DNA of 64,000 nucleotides from Pararhizobium sp. (GTDB lineage: Bacteria > Pseudomonadota > Alphaproteobacteria > Rhizobiales > Rhizobiaceae): the NCBI GenBank assembly GCA_017794825.1, contig CP051237.1, positions 3,678,501 through 3,742,500 of the forward strand. Direction: 5' to 3'. The translations under genes were made by a program, and so were the position numbers. Below are positions 39,763 to 50,499 of the stretch, one piece after another (position 1 is the first letter of the stretch; each line of letters starts with the position of its first letter). Under the pieces are notes generated by a model. The model was given only the letters and a program-made list of their open reading frames with translations, was not told the DNA's origin and did no database searches.

Positions 39763-40659
39763 TCAATACTTCCAGTTTCTCGCTTTCGAGATCAGAAAAT
39801 CCCTGAAAGCGTGCAATTTGGCCGAACTGCGCATTTCTTCAGGATAGCAGAAGAAGCTGTCGAACGACGGCACATCGGCGTCGATATCGAGCCGCACGAG
39901 GCCCGCGTCATGGCCGACCATGTAGTCGGGCAGCATGGCTATGCCGATACCGAGTTGCGCGGCGCGCTTGACAGACGACATGTTGTTGATCTGCAATTGC
40001 GGGGTCCGCGGGTTTCCGGGCGGGCGCCCGGCAAGCTCCAGCCAGTTGACGTCGAGCAGATAGTTCGGCGCGGGCTCGCCAAAGGTGACGATGCGATGAT
40101 CGTCGAAATCCGCAATGGACTCCGGCTCTCCGAAGCGGTTGAGATAGGAGGGCGACGCATAGATGTGCATGTGAACAGTAAAGATCTTGCGCTGAATGAG
40201 ATCAGGCTGCTGCGGCTGACGCAGCCTGATCGCGCAATCTGCATGGCGCATGGTGACATCGACTTCCTCGTTGTCGAGAAGCAGTTGCACCTGGATATCC
40301 GGATAGAGCTCGACGAATTCGTGCATCCGGTCCGTCAGCCATTCCGAGCCGAGACCGACCGTGGTGGTGACGCGAAGCTTGCCGCTTGGCGTGTCCTTGG
40401 ACTCGGTGAGACGCGAACGCACCGATTCCAGCTTCAGAAGAACGTCGTGCGCTGTCCGGTAGAGGAGTTCTCCCTGCTCGGTGAGGATCAGGCCACGGGC
40501 ATGCCTGTGAAACAGCGGCGCGCCGATGTCCTGCTCAAGCGAACTGACCTGGCGGCTGATCGCGGATTGCGACAGATGCAGAGTCTCGGCCGCGTGGGTG
40601 AACGACCCCGCTTCCGCGGCGGCATGGAATATCCGCAATTTATCCCAGTCCAACGGCAT
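39763..40659 (-). CDS. lsrB: LysR-family regulator, LsrB/VtlR orthologue candidate
   Basis: 298 residues from ATG 40659; the open frame to 40770 runs into trxB. The N-terminal winged helix (LDWDKLRIFHAAAEAGSFTHAAETL, SQSAISRQVSSLEQDIG) and a substrate-binding domain are clear. Order lpsB-lrp-trxB-lsrB matches what I recall from Sinorhizobium lsrB and Brucella vtlR (with wadC). LsrB senses redox state in S. meliloti and affects LPS and symbiosis; VtlR activates abcR2 and virulence. A candidate AbcR RNA with a palindrome upstream lies directly beyond its 3' end. Confidence 0.88.
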   Translation of the reverse strand: MPLDWDKLRIFHAAAEAGSFTHAAETLHLSQSAISRQVSSLEQDIGAPLFHRHARGLILTEQGELLYRTAHDVLLKLESVRSRLTESKDTPSGKLRVTTTVGLGSEWLTDRMHEFVELYPDIQVQLLLDNEEVDVTMRHADCAIRLRQPQQPDLIQRKIFTVHMHIYASPSYLNRFGEPESIADFDDHRIVTFGEPAPNYLLDVNWLELAGRPPGNPRTPQLQINNMSSVKRAAQLGIGIAMLPDYMVGHDAGLVRLDIDADVPSFDSFFCYPEEMRSSAKLHAFRDFLISKARNWKY

Positions 40660-40700
40660 AGCCCCGGCTTCTCTTTCTCTGTGCGTCTGGCGGCAGCCGT

Positions 40701-41666
40701 CTACTCGGCGGCGTCCGCCATGGTTTCGATTTCCGCCAGATATTTTTCCACCTCGAGGGCGGCCATGCATCCCATGCCGGCGGCCGTGACCGCCTGTCTG
40801 TAGATATCGTCGGTAACGTCGCCGGCGGCAAAAACTCCAGGAATGTTCGTCGCCGTGGAATCCGGCGCAGTCCAGAGATAGCCGTTGGACTTCTGTTTCA
40901 GCTTGCCTTCGAACAGGGCGACGGCCGGCGCATGGCCGATGGCGACAAAAACGCCGTCGGTGTCGATATCCGTCACTGCGCCGGTGCGAACATTCTCCAG
41001 CCGCGCGCCGGTCACAGACGGAGGAACGCCTGTCTCGCCGGTGATTTCAACCAGACGGCTGTCCCAGACCACTTCCACATTGGCTTTCGAAAGCAGGCGC
41101 TGCTGCAGGATCTTTTCGGCTCTCAGTTCGTCGCGGCGATGAACGAGCGTGACCTTCTCCGCCAGATTTGACAGGTAGAGTGCTTCCTCGACGGCCGTAT
41201 TGCCGCCGCCGACAACCACCACATTCTTGCCGCGGTAGAAGAACCCGTCGCACGTCGCGCAGGCCGAGACGCCAAATCCCATGAAGGTCTGTTCTGTCTC
41301 GATACCCAGCCATTTAGCCTGTGCGCCGGTGGCGATAATCAGCGAATCGCAGGTGTATTCCTGTCCGGAATCCGTCTTCAGCCGGAATGGGCGAATGTCG
41401 AGGTCGACCTCCGTGACAAGGTCATTGACGATTTCGGCGCCGACATTTTCGGTCTGCTGGCGCATCTGGTCCATCATCCAGGGACCCTGAACCGGATCCG
41501 CGTAGCCGGGATAGTTCTCCACGTCGGTGGTGATCATCAACTGGCCGCCCTGTTCCAGCCCGGTGATCATCACCGGGTTCAGCATCGCGCGGGCCGCGTA
41601 AATGGCGGCGGTGTATCCCGCCGGTCCCGAGCCCACGATCAGCACGCGTGCATGGCGCGTCGTCAT
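40701..41666 (-). CDS. trxB: Thioredoxin-disulfide reductase
   Basis: 321 residues from ATG 41666 (frame open upstream to 41768, not conserved-looking). TrxB moves electrons from NADPH via FAD to thioredoxin. FAD-binding GSGPAGYTAAIYAARA, the redox CATC pair in SACATCDGFF, NADPH motif GGGNTAVEEALYLS and the C-terminal GVFAAGDVTDDIYRQ are intact. It is 41 nt upstream of lsrB, a redox-responsive regulator in Sinorhizobium, so co-transcription makes sense. Confidence 0.96.
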   Translation of the reverse strand: MTTRHARVLIVGSGPAGYTAAIYAARAMLNPVMITGLEQGGQLMITTDVENYPGYADPVQGPWMMDQMRQQTENVGAEIVNDLVTEVDLDIRPFRLKTDSGQEYTCDSLIIATGAQAKWLGIETEQTFMGFGVSACATCDGFFYRGKNVVVVGGGNTAVEEALYLSNLAEKVTLVHRRDELRAEKILQQRLLSKANVEVVWDSRLVEITGETGVPPSVTGARLENVRTGAVTDIDTDGVFVAIGHAPAVALFEGKLKQKSNGYLWTAPDSTATNIPGVFAAGDVTDDIYRQAVTAAGMGCMAALEVEKYLAEIETMADAAE

Positions 41667-41934
41667 ATCTGCATTCCTTGAAACTGGTCTCGTCCTGGTT
41701 GCCGGGCCTATAGCACGGCTGGTTGCGCCCGCACAGGGCATTTCACCCGCCGGGCCTGTTTGTCCCAATGTACGTAGCCGGCATGGCGGGTTTCAAGGGC
41801 TGCGGACGATATTCACAATACCTTTGCGTTGCGACGAACAGGTTTGCGACGCCCACCCTGGAAATGAAATTTTCTTGCGCGAAGACGACATAAATGGTCT
41901 TCTTCCTCTCGTCTGAAAGCCGGGAAAGCCGCCA

Positions 41935-42435
41935 ATGCCGATTCGAGCAGAACTCGATCGTATCGACATGAAGATTTTGCGCGAGCTGCAGAGCGACGGC
42001 CGAATGACCAATGTAGAACTTTCGGAGAGGGTCGGCATATCGGCGCCGCCTTGCTTGCGGCGCGTACGCAAACTGGAAGAGGCCGGCGTCATAGAGGGTT
42101 ACCGCGCAATGCTGAACGCGCCTGCCCTCGGCTTCGATGTCGTCGCCTTCTGCGCGGTTGGGCTGACCTTGCAGTCCGAAGCCAATCTCAAGGCATTCGC
42201 CGAGAAAACCCTGTCATGGCGCTTTGTCAGACAGTCGTGGATGGTCAGCGGAGAAAGCGATTTTCTGTTGCATTGCGTTGCGCGGGACCTCGCCGCTTTC
42301 CAGGATTTCGTCATCGACGAACTGACGACGGCGACGAATGTCGATACCGTCCGCACCATGCTGACGATCCGCCAGGTGAAGAACGAGGGCAAGGTGGCTT
42401 TCGATCAGCCATTTCCTTCGAGCAGTTCTTCATAA
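41935..42435 (+). CDS. Lrp/AsnC-family transcriptional regulator
   Basis: 166 residues. N-terminal HTH (ELDRIDMKILRELQSDGRMTNVELSERVGISAPPCLRRVRKLEEAGVI) and C-terminal RAM ligand domain (SGESDFLLHCVARDLAAFQDFV) are standard for Lrp/AsnC proteins, which sense amino acids. The last 31 nt overlap the convergent glycosyltransferase gene. It is divergent from trxB with a 268-bp gap. Confidence 0.92.
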   Translation: MPIRAELDRIDMKILRELQSDGRMTNVELSERVGISAPPCLRRVRKLEEAGVIEGYRAMLNAPALGFDVVAFCAVGLTLQSEANLKAFAEKTLSWRFVRQSWMVSGESDFLLHCVARDLAAFQDFVIDELTTATNVDTVRTMLTIRQVKNEGKVAFDQPFPSSSSS

Positions 42436-43475
42436 ACGGCTTTCAGGGCGGAGGCCTCGCGCTCGAGGCGGAAATTGGCCTTCACATGAGCGAGGCTCTT
42501 CGTCGCGTCTTCGATCGCCTTTGCCGGATCAGCGAGATAGGGTTCGATCGCATTCGTGAGCGCCGGACCGTCGCCGGCGGCGACAATGTTCCCGGAAACG
42601 CCGGGCACGGCCATTTCGGAATAGGCGCCGGCGTCAGAGGTCACCACCGCTGTCCGGGAGGCCATTGCCTCGAAGGGCGTCAACCCGAAGCCTTCGTTTC
42701 TCGAAGGGGCGACATAAAGCGTCAGACGGCGGTACCACACCTTGATGTCCGGCACTTCGCCGAGAAAGACGATCCGGTTCTGAAGGCCGGCCGACCGGAC
42801 ATCAGCCTTCAGACGCTCGGCGAACGCCTGATGCTCCGCCGTCGCGCGACCTGATATCACCGCCGTCCAGTCCGGATAACGCGGCAGCAACTCGATCATC
42901 GACGCGACGAACAGATCGGTTCCCTTCTGATGGCGAATGCGGCCGAAACATCCAATCAGGTATTTTCCGCCAAGACCGGCCGCGCCGATCGTGTCATCCG
43001 TCGTCTGCGGAGGGTGAAACAGGTCGGTGTCGACGCCGTGCAATATCGTCGTGTGCGGCGTCTGCAGAAACGAGCCCGAGCGCTCGCTCGTCGCAACCAC
43101 ACGGTCCATGCGCCGGATGAGCCAGCGCGTGAAGGGCTTGTGATGGCGCTGCGCCGCCGACGTGAAAAGCAGTTTCAATGGCATGCGCAGGACGTCGCGC
43201 AGCACGATGCCCGCGATCATCTCGATGTTTCGCCGCGCATGCCAGACGCGCGTCGTTCTGCCAGGCGGCGGACGCCACGCCCTGAAGAGGTCGCGCCAGG
43301 AGATATGCGGCAGGTTTTCAGGAAGTCCCGGTCCGAGCGTTGCGATCTTGACGCCGATCCGGCGTTGCAACGGCGCGAGCTGGACGATCGTGGACGTTAC
43401 TCCGGACAGTCGACGCTTGAAGTTGGGTGCGAGAACCTCGACCTCGTCCATACTGACCGGAGTTTCGGGAGCCAT
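42405..43475 (-). CDS. lpsB: GT4 glycosyltransferase, LPS core mannosyltransferase LpsB/LpcC/WadC-like
   Basis: 356 residues, GT-B fold of family GT4: acceptor half, then HGVDTDLFHP, FGRIRHQKGTDLFV and the donor motif PSRNEGFGLTPFEAMASRTAVV. In Rhizobium (LpcC), Sinorhizobium (LpsB) and Brucella (WadC) the gene near greA/lrp/trxB/lsrB adds mannose to the LPS core. Function is by synteny and similarity. It ends inside the convergent lrp gene. Confidence 0.85.
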   Translation of the reverse strand: MAPETPVSMDEVEVLAPNFKRRLSGVTSTIVQLAPLQRRIGVKIATLGPGLPENLPHISWRDLFRAWRPPPGRTTRVWHARRNIEMIAGIVLRDVLRMPLKLLFTSAAQRHHKPFTRWLIRRMDRVVATSERSGSFLQTPHTTILHGVDTDLFHPPQTTDDTIGAAGLGGKYLIGCFGRIRHQKGTDLFVASMIELLPRYPDWTAVISGRATAEHQAFAERLKADVRSAGLQNRIVFLGEVPDIKVWYRRLTLYVAPSRNEGFGLTPFEAMASRTAVVTSDAGAYSEMAVPGVSGNIVAAGDGPALTNAIEPYLADPAKAIEDATKSLAHVKANFRLEREASALKAVYEELLEGNG

Positions 43476-43487
43476 CGATCGGCGCGG

Positions 43488-43964
43488 TCAGCCCCAGTTG
43501 ACTTCGAGAATTTCGTAGGCCTTGGACCCGCCGGGAGCATTGACCTCGATGGAATCGCCCTGAGACTTCCCGATAAGAGCTCTCGCGATGGGGGAGGAGA
43601 GGGAGATACGCCCCTCTTTCACATCGGCTTCCTGGTCCCCGACGATCTGATAGGTTTTTTCCTCGTCCGTGTCCTCGTCGACGAGTTTCACCGTGGCGCC
43701 GAATTTGATCGTGTCGCCCGACATTTTCGTCAGGTCGATGACCTCGGCGCGCGCCGTCAAGTCCTCAAGCTCGGAAATCCGGCCTTCATTGTGGCTCTGG
43801 GCTTCCTTGGCTGCGTGATATTCCGCATTTTCCGAAAGGTCGCCATGCGCTCTTGCCTCGGCAATCGCCTCGATGATCCGCGGGCGCTCTTCCTGTTGGC
43901 GCCAGCGCAATTCCTCGTTCAGTTTGGCGAAACCGCCCGGTGTCATCGGGACTTTTTCTACCAT
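43488..43964 (-). CDS. greA: Transcription elongation factor GreA
   Basis: 158 residues from ATG 43964, with GGAGAAGG upstream; the open frame to 44045 is not family sequence. GreA rescues backtracked RNA polymerase by stimulating transcript cleavage. The N-terminal coiled coil ([18 protein letters not shown] and [16 protein letters not shown] with the catalytic acidic residues) and C-terminal FKBP-like domain are complete. Spacing of 12 nt to the glycosyltransferase suggests one operon. Confidence 0.96.
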   Translation of the reverse strand: MVEKVPMTPGGFAKLNEELRWRQQEERPRIIEAIAEARAHGDLSENAEYHAAKEAQSHNEGRISELEDLTARAEVIDLTKMSGDTIKFGATVKLVDEDTDEEKTYQIVGDQEADVKEGRISLSSPIARALIGKSQGDSIEVNAPGGSKAYEILEVNWG

Positions 43965-44023
43965 GTCCTTCTCCGTCATTCTTGGCGCCGAAGCAGCTTG
44001 AGAGCCCTGCTTTGGCGCAAAAG

Positions 44024-44059
44024 AAAACGGCCCCCGAATCTGCAAATCCGGAACCGTTT
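44024..44059 (-). terminator. Likely rho-independent terminator of carB
   Basis: Arms AAACGG (44025-44030) and CCGTTT (44054-44059) extended by an inner CCG/CGG pairing across internal bulges. On the minus strand it is followed by TTTTCTTTTG. It lies between carB and greA. Confidence 0.6.
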
Positions 44060-44183
44060 CATGCGTTAATCGATGCAGTCTAGCAGAAAATGCGGCGGAA
44101 ATGCCAGTGTTTTCGCTATTCAGCTCAACTTGGCCGCCACGCGGCGCTGCGTTTGACGGGTCATATGCGACGCCGTGTTAAAG

Positions 44184-47100
44184 TCAGAAATAACTCTGCA
44201 GCGGCCGAACTTCCAGATTGCCCGCCTTGAGCGCGGCGATGGCCTCTGCAGCCGCCTGAGCTCCCGCCATGGTGGTGAAATACGGCACTTTCTGCATAAG
44301 AGCCGCGCGGCGCAGCGACTTCGAATCCGACATCGCCTTGGCGCCGGAGGTCGTGTTGACCACAAGCTGTATTTCGCGATTGCGGATCGCGTCCTCGACA
44401 TGCGGCCGCCCTTCGAGAACCTTGTTTATCCGGGTCGCCTTGATGCCGTTTTCGGCAAGGAAGCGCGCCGTGCCTCCGGTCGCCACGATGCTGAAACCAA
44501 TCTCGGCCAACCGACGCGCTGCGGGCAGGACAAACTGTTTATCCTCGTCGCGAACCGAAATGAAGACGGCGCCATCTCGCGGAAGCTCCACGCCGGCGCC
44601 AAGTTGGGCCTTGGCGAAAGCGAGCGCATAGTCCGTGTCGAGCCCCATCACTTCGCCGGTCGAACGCATTTCCGGACCGAGAAGCGTGTCGACGCCCGGG
44701 AAACGCGCGAACGGGAAGACGGCTTCCTTGACGGCGATGTGCGAGAGGTTTCTCGTGTCAGGCACCGCGCCGTAGGCGGATATTGCCGCGTCCAGTTTTT
44801 CGCCGGCCATGACGCGGGCGGCGATCTTTGCGACCGGTGCGCCGATGGTTTTGGCGACGAAAGGCACGGTGCGGGAGGCCCGCGGATTGACTTCGAGCAC
44901 GTAGATTTCGCCATCCTTGATGGCGTACTGCACATTCATCAGGCCGCCGACGTGCAGGGCGAGCGCGAGCCGCCGGGTCTGGCGTTCCAACTCGTTAATG
45001 ATTTCTCCGGACAGCGAGTGCGCGGGAAGCGAACAGGCGCTGTCGCCGGAATGGATCCCGGCTTCCTCGATATGCTCCATGATGCCCGCGATAAAGACGT
45101 CGGTTCCGTCGCACAGGCAGTCGACGTCGACTTCCGTCGCATTCGACAGATAGCTGTCGAAAAGGAGCGGATTGGAGCCTAGAAGCGTGTTGATCTGGCC
45201 GGTCTTGTCGTTCGGATAGCGGGCCTTGATGTCTTCGGGAACGAGTTCCGGCACCGTGCCGAGCAGGTAGTTCGACAGGCTCTGTTCTTCCCGAATGATC
45301 TGCATCGCCCGGCCGCCCAGAACGTAGGACGGGCGAACGACCAGCGGATAACCGATTTCTGCGGCGACGAGCCGCGCCTGCTCGACGGAATGGGCGATCC
45401 CGTTTTTCGGCTGCAGCAGGTCAAGCCGGGTCAGGAGTTTCTGGAAACGGTCGCGATCTTCCGCGAGGTCGATTGCGTCGGGTTCCGTGCCAAGGATCGG
45501 AATCCCGGCGCTTTCCAGCGCATTGGCGAGTTTCAGCGGCGTCTGGCCGCCGAACTGGACGATGACGCCGTGCAGCGTTCCCCTCTGCTGCTCGATCCTC
45601 AGGATCTCCAGCACGTCCTCTACCGTCAGCGGCTCGAAATAGAGCCGGTCGGACGTATCGTAGTCGGTCGAGACAGTTTCCGGATTGCAGTTGACCATGA
45701 TGGATTCATAGCCGGCGTCTTCCAGCGCGAAGGCCGCGTGACAGCAACAATAGTCGAATTCGATGCCCTGGCCGATCCGGTTCGGACCGCCCCCGAGGAT
45801 GACCACCTTCTTGCGGTCGGAAACGTCCGCTTCGGTTTGCAGCGCGCCTGCAAAGGCGGTTTCATAGGTCGAATACATATAGGCGGTCGGCGAGGCGAAT
45901 TCCGCCGCGCAGGTGTCGATGCGCTTGTAGACCGGGTGCACGTCGAGCTGATCGCGCAGCCGGGCCACGTTTTTCTCGCGCTGGCCCGTCAGACCGGCGA
46001 GCCTGGCGTCGGAAAAGCCCATTGACTTGAGCATGCGCAGATTGTCGGCGTCCTCGGGCAATCCGTGCGCGCGGATGTGCGCTTCCATTCCGACGATCGC
46101 CTTGAGCTGGCTGAGGAACCAGGGGTCAATCTTGCAGGCCTGATGCACTTCCTGTGCAGAGGCGCCCAGCCTGAGCGCTTGCGCGACCATGCGAAGCCGG
46201 TCGGGCGTGGGCGTTCCCAGCGCAGCGCGAATCGCGTTTTTGTCGTCGCCCTCGCCGAGGCCGGGAATGTCGATCTCGTCGAGGCCGGTCAGGCCCGTTT
46301 CAAGGCCGCGCAGAGCCTTCTGCAGCGACTCGGCGAAAGTGCGGCCGATCGCCATCACCTCGCCGACCGATTTCATCGACGTGGTCAGAAGCGGTTCGGC
46401 GCCGGGAAACTTCTCGAAGGCGAATCGGGGGATCTTGGTGACCACGTAGTCGATCGACGGTTCGAAGGACGCCGGCGTCGCCCCGCCGGTAATGTCGTTG
46501 TCGAGTTCGTCCAGGGTGTAGCCGACCGCGAGTTTCGCCGCGACCTTGGCGATCGGAAACCCGGTCGCCTTGGAGGCGAGCGCCGACGAACGCGACACGC
46601 GCGGATTCATCTCGATGACCACCAGCCGACCGTCTTCCGGGTTGACGGCGAACTGCACGTTCGATCCGCCGGTTTCCACCCCGATCTCCCGCAACACCGC
46701 GATCGAGGCGTTGCGCATGATCTGGTACTCCTTGTCGGTCAGCGTCAGGGCCGGCGCGACGGTGATGGAATCGCCGGTGTGCACGCCCATCGGATCGACA
46801 TTCTCGATGGAGCAGATGATGATGCAATTGTCCGCGCGGTCGCGGACGACTTCCATCTCGAACTCCTTCCAGCCGAGCACGGACTCTTCGATCAGCACTT
46901 CCGTGGTCGGCGAGGCGTCAAGACCCGATTCGACGATCTCGAAGAATTCCGAGCGGTTGAAGGCGATGCCGCCGCCGGTTCCGCCGAGCGTGAAGGAGGG
47001 ACGGATGATCGCCGGCAGTCCGACATGGTCGAGCGCCTGTGCGGCGATGCCGAGAGCGTGTCCGATATAGTGCTGCTTGCGGTCTGTCTCGCCGAGCTGC

Positions 47101-47666
47101 CACTCGGTCTCCAGCGCGTCCAGGGCGGAGTCGAGCTCGTCGCCAGCAAAACGGCTTCTGAGTTCCTCGCGCTTGGCTTCATGCGCCCTGCGGTCCTTGT
47201 CCTTCACTTCCGTTGCGTTGGCCAGCATGGAACGGGGCGTTTCCAGACCGATTTTCGCCATCGCCTCGCGGAACAGCGCCCGGTCTTCGGCCTTGTCGAT
47301 CGCCTCCGGCTTGGCGCCGATCATCTCGACATTGTAGCGCTCGAGGATCCCCATACGCCGCAGCGAAAGGGCGGTGTTGAGCGCTGTCTGCCCGCCCATG
47401 GTCGGCAGCAAGGCGTCCGGACGTTCCTTGGCGATGATCTTGGCGACGACCTCGGGCGTGATCGGCTCGATGTAGGTCGCATCCGCCAGCTCCGGATCGG
47501 TCATGATCGTGGCCGGATTGGAATTGACCAGGACAACGCGATAGCCTTCTTCCTTCAGCGCCTTGCAGGCCTGGGCGCCTGAATAGTCGAATTCGCAGGC
47601 CTGACCGATGACGATCGGTCCGGCCCCGATTATGAGAATGGACTGTATGTCGTCGCGCTTGGGCAT
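44184..47666 (-). CDS. carB: Carbamoyl-phosphate synthase, large subunit
   Basis: 1160 residues from ATG 47666 ([10 protein letters not shown] is the standard start). CarB uses the ammonia made by CarA to build carbamoyl phosphate for pyrimidine and arginine synthesis. Two ATP-grasp synthase halves can be read (about residues 1-550 and 560-940), each with its [17 protein letters not shown] or [16 protein letters not shown] entry motif, and a C-terminal MGS-like allosteric domain. Slightly longer than E. coli CarB, as usual for rhizobia. carA is separate, at 49303 on the same strand. Confidence 0.97.
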   Translation of the reverse strand: MPKRDDIQSILIIGAGPIVIGQACEFDYSGAQACKALKEEGYRVVLVNSNPATIMTDPELADATYIEPITPEVVAKIIAKERPDALLPTMGGQTALNTALSLRRMGILERYNVEMIGAKPEAIDKAEDRALFREAMAKIGLETPRSMLANATEVKDKDRRAHEAKREELRSRFAGDELDSALDALETEWQLGETDRKQHYIGHALGIAAQALDHVGLPAIIRPSFTLGGTGGGIAFNRSEFFEIVESGLDASPTTEVLIEESVLGWKEFEMEVVRDRADNCIIICSIENVDPMGVHTGDSITVAPALTLTDKEYQIMRNASIAVLREIGVETGGSNVQFAVNPEDGRLVVIEMNPRVSRSSALASKATGFPIAKVAAKLAVGYTLDELDNDITGGATPASFEPSIDYVVTKIPRFAFEKFPGAEPLLTTSMKSVGEVMAIGRTFAESLQKALRGLETGLTGLDEIDIPGLGEGDDKNAIRAALGTPTPDRLRMVAQALRLGASAQEVHQACKIDPWFLSQLKAIVGMEAHIRAHGLPEDADNLRMLKSMGFSDARLAGLTGQREKNVARLRDQLDVHPVYKRIDTCAAEFASPTAYMYSTYETAFAGALQTEADVSDRKKVVILGGGPNRIGQGIEFDYCCCHAAFALEDAGYESIMVNCNPETVSTDYDTSDRLYFEPLTVEDVLEILRIEQQRGTLHGVIVQFGGQTPLKLANALESAGIPILGTEPDAIDLAEDRDRFQKLLTRLDLLQPKNGIAHSVEQARLVAAEIGYPLVVRPSYVLGGRAMQIIREEQSLSNYLLGTVPELVPEDIKARYPNDKTGQINTLLGSNPLLFDSYLSNATEVDVDCLCDGTDVFIAGIMEHIEEAGIHSGDSACSLPAHSLSGEIINELERQTRRLALALHVGGLMNVQYAIKDGEIYVLEVNPRASRTVPFVAKTIGAPVAKIAARVMAGEKLDAAISAYGAVPDTRNLSHIAVKEAVFPFARFPGVDTLLGPEMRSTGEVMGLDTDYALAFAKAQLGAGVELPRDGAVFISVRDEDKQFVLPAARRLAEIGFSIVATGGTARFLAENGIKATRINKVLEGRPHVEDAIRNREIQLVVNTTSGAKAMSDSKSLRRAALMQKVPYFTTMAGAQAAAEAIAALKAGNLEVRPLQSYF

Positions 47667-47844
47667 GATTGGTCTTCCGGCAAGCAGTAGCAACGGGGAT
47701 TGCGTTGAATCCGGGTACGTGCACTGTAGTCATCAATTGAAGGCGAACAGCATCCTCCAGGAGCGTTCTGAGGCGCGCTTATAGGACAAAGGCGCAGGCA
47801 GGGAAACCCCGTCTTCAACGGTTTTTCCAAAGGAACTGCATTGA

Positions 47845-48108
47845 TCAGCAGGCATTTGCCTGAACCGATTCGTTTGATGGGGACGAGTCCGGCTCTTCGC
47901 TCAGTTCGGACGCATCGTATTCGTAAATACCGTTGGCAATGGCATAGCAAGCCAGAGCCACGGTCAAGGGTATCGTGATCTGCTTTCCGTCACGCTTGCC
48001 TTTTTCATAGTACTGGATAATGCGTTTCTTCAGGCCAAGCATCCTGGCCGCGTCTTTTTGCTTGAGACCAAGGGACTTTCGCCAGCGTCTGAAGTCATCT
48101 GGTGTCAA
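47845..48108 (-). CDS. Small XRE-type helix-turn-helix protein
   Basis: 87 residues. An HTH of the Cro/CI type is evident (FRRWRKSLGLKQKDAARMLGLKKRIIQYYEKGKR), followed by a short hydrophobic segment and an acidic/serine tail. Such stand-alone small HTH proteins are common in rhizobia; the target is unknown. AT content around it (48110-48230) is higher than average, consistent with a promoter region. Confidence 0.75.
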   Translation of the reverse strand: MTPDDFRRWRKSLGLKQKDAARMLGLKKRIIQYYEKGKRDGKQITIPLTVALACYAIANGIYEYDASELSEEPDSSPSNESVQANAC

Positions 48109-48362
48109 TGTTAATCTTCGCTCTTCTTGTCATAACTCGAATATTCCTGAAAAATAACGCTTCATTATCAGCTTTGTATGGCATTTTTACATCAGTTCTG
48201 AAATGCTGGAGGCTGTGGAAATCGAGGCGTGACGCGGTTTTCACTGTAGATTGCGCCGTGCGTCGCCTTCAGTAAGGGCTCTGCCGGCGGAACGGTATCC
48301 GCCCTGCAGTGTTAAAGACCGGCGGGCGCAAGCGGGATCTATTTCAGACGGGAGACGGTTCG

Positions 48363-49295
48363 ATGCGGTGGAAGGGTCGACGGCAAAGCAGCAATATCGA
48401 AGATCGGCGCGGCAGCCGGGCCGGACGCGGAGGATTTGGCGGTTCTTTCGGTCGCAGCCCCGGCAGGATTCGTATCCCGGTCGGTGGATCACGCGCGGGC
48501 CGCGGGGCCGGCGGCGGCCTCTCGCTGCTCGTCATTCTCGTCATCGGGTTCTTCATTTTGCGTGCTCTCGGCATAGACCCGGCGGAGCTTCTCGATGGCG
48601 GCGGGTCGACGTCTCCGGGCTATCAGCAGGACGGCGGACAGATCACCCAGCCGCGGCGGGACGAGATGACCCAGTTTGTCGCCACCGTGCTTGCCGAGAC
48701 AGAGGACGTCTGGAACGGCATTTTCGAGGCGAACGGCGCCGACTATCCCGAACCGACCCTTGTCCTTTTCACGGACCAGGTGCGTTCCGCCTGCGGCCTG
48801 GCCGGGGCGGCCTCCGGACCGTTCTACTGTCCCGGAGACCAGAAACTCTATATCGACCTGTCGTTCTACAATGAACTGGCGAATCGCTTCGGCGCGACCG
48901 GCGATTTCGCCCAAGCCTATGTCATTGCGCATGAAGTCGGCCATCATGTGCAGAATCTGATCGGCGTCCTGCCGAAATTCAACCAGATGCGCCAATCCAT
49001 GAGCGAGACCGAGGCCAATCGCATGTCCGTCAGCGTCGAACTGCAGGCGGACTGCTTCGCCGGCGTCTGGGGCCATTTCACCGACCAGAAGGGGATTCTG
49101 GATCAGGGAGATCTGGAAGAGGCGCTCAACGCGGCCCGGCAGATCGGCGACGACACTCTACAGCGGCGAACCCAGGGCTACGTCGTGCCCGACAGTTTCA
49201 ACCACGGAACGTCGGAGCAGCGTATGCGGTGGTTCAAGCGAGGATTCGACAGCGGCCGGCTCGACAGTTGCGACACCTTCAACGAACCGATCTGA
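48363..49295 (+). CDS. Putative neutral zinc metallopeptidase (YpfJ family)
   Basis: 310 residues from ATG 48363, with GGGAG upstream; the frame is open to 48309. COG2321/YpfJ family: MRWKGRRQSSNIEDRRG start, a Gly/Arg-rich N-terminus, one membrane helix (LLVILVIGFFILRAL) and a zinc protease core with HEVGHHVQ (H190, E191, H194). Role unknown in general; family is widespread. It stands alone between the XRE gene and the convergent carA. Confidence 0.9.
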   Translation: MRWKGRRQSSNIEDRRGSRAGRGGFGGSFGRSPGRIRIPVGGSRAGRGAGGGLSLLVILVIGFFILRALGIDPAELLDGGGSTSPGYQQDGGQITQPRRDEMTQFVATVLAETEDVWNGIFEANGADYPEPTLVLFTDQVRSACGLAGAASGPFYCPGDQKLYIDLSFYNELANRFGATGDFAQAYVIAHEVGHHVQNLIGVLPKFNQMRQSMSETEANRMSVSVELQADCFAGVWGHFTDQKGILDQGDLEEALNAARQIGDDTLQRRTQGYVVPDSFNHGTSEQRMRWFKRGFDSGRLDSCDTFNEPI

Positions 49296-49302
49296 AGGGC
49301 GA

Positions 49303-50499
49303 CTACTCGACCAGAGCGGCCTCGCTCCGCTTTTCGCGAATCAGATTGATGAAGCGCCGGAAGAGATAGTGTGAATCCTGGGGGCCAGGAGACGCTTCCG
49401 GGTGGTGCTGGACCGAAAAGACCGGCTTGTCGACAACCTGCAGGCCGCAATTCGAACCGTCGAAAAGCGAAACATGGGTTTCCTCGACATTGGCCGGAAG
49501 AGACTTTCCGTCGACGGCGAATCCATGATTCATGGAGACGATCTCCACCTTGCCGGTCGTGTGATCCTTCACCGGGTGATTGGCTCCGTGATGGCCCTGA
49601 TGCATCTTGGCGGTCTTGGCGCCGAGGGCGAGCGCGAGAATCTGATGGCCGAGGCAGATCCCGAAGATCGGAATACCGGTTGTCAGCAGTTTCTGCAGGG
49701 TCGGAACCGCATATTCGCCCGTTGCGGCGGGATCTCCCGGGCCGTTCGAGAGAAATATGCCGTCCGGTTGCAAATCCAGTATATCCTCCGCCGTAGCCGA
49801 CGCCGGAACCACGGTGACACGGCATCCGAGACCGGAAAAAAGGCGCAGGATGTTGCGCTTGACGCCGTAGTCGATCGCCACGATGTGAATGGCGTCGTCG
49901 CCCGCTCCGGCTTCGCCGTAGCCTTCGTTCCAAACCCAGGGTTTCTCGTTCCAGCGTGACGACTGACCGCTTGTCGCGTCTTTCGCAAGGTCCAGTTCGA
50001 CCAGCCCGTGCCATGCCGCGGCGCGGGCCTTGAGGCTCTCGATGTCGAATTCGCCCTGCGGATCGTGTGCGAGCACTGCATTCGGCATGCCATGATCGCG
50101 GATCCATGCGGTCAGGGCGCGTGTGTCGATGCCGGACATGGCGACAACGCCGCGAGCGGCAAGCCAGTCGTTCAGATGCTGACGCGAGCGGTAGTTTGAC
50201 GGTTCCGTGATGTCGGCCTTGAAAATCGCGCCGACAGCACCGATATGAGCCGCCGGAGTCAGATCCTCGATATCCTCGTCATTGGCGCCGATGTTGCCAA
50301 TGTGCGGAAAAGTGAATGTGACGATCTGACCGGCGTAGGACGGGTCAGTCAGTATTTCCTGATAGCCGGTAAGGGCGGTGTTGAAACAGACTTCCGCTTC
50401 GACCGCGCCGACGGCGCCCAGCCCCTGGCCTTCGATGACCATTCCGTTTGCGAGCACCAGCAGTGCGGTGGTTTTTTTCCTTGGCCAGGCCGTTGTCAT
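49303..50499 (-). CDS. carA: Carbamoyl-phosphate synthase, small (glutaminase) subunit
   Basis: 398 residues. CarA hydrolyses glutamine and channels ammonia to CarB. The N-terminal CPSase_sm domain is followed by a class I glutaminase with nucleophile C282 in GICLGHQILALALG and the HHPEASPGPQD histidine/glutamate. The C-terminus is longer than E. coli CarA by a few residues. It lies 1.6 kb upstream of carB with ypfJ-like and XRE genes between, so the pair is split in this genome. Confidence 0.96.
   Translation of the reverse strand: MTTAWPRKKTTALLVLANGMVIEGQGLGAVGAVEAEVCFNTALTGYQEILTDPSYAGQIVTFTFPHIGNIGANDEDIEDLTPAAHIGAVGAIFKADITEPSNYRSRQHLNDWLAARGVVAMSGIDTRALTAWIRDHGMPNAVLAHDPQGEFDIESLKARAAAWHGLVELDLAKDATSGQSSRWNEKPWVWNEGYGEAGAGDDAIHIVAIDYGVKRNILRLFSGLGCRVTVVPASATAEDILDLQPDGIFLSNGPGDPAATGEYAVPTLQKLLTTGIPIFGICLGHQILALALGAKTAKMHQGHHGANHPVKDHTTGKVEIVSMNHGFAVDGKSLPANVEETHVSLFDGSNCGLQVVDKPVFSVQHHPEASPGPQDSHYLFRRFINLIREKRSEAALVE

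Noticed and set aside
47666..50499. carA and carB as a typical operon
   Set aside because: They are on the same strand but separated by 1.6 kb with an XRE gene and an oppositely oriented metallopeptidase gene between them, so they cannot be one simple transcript.
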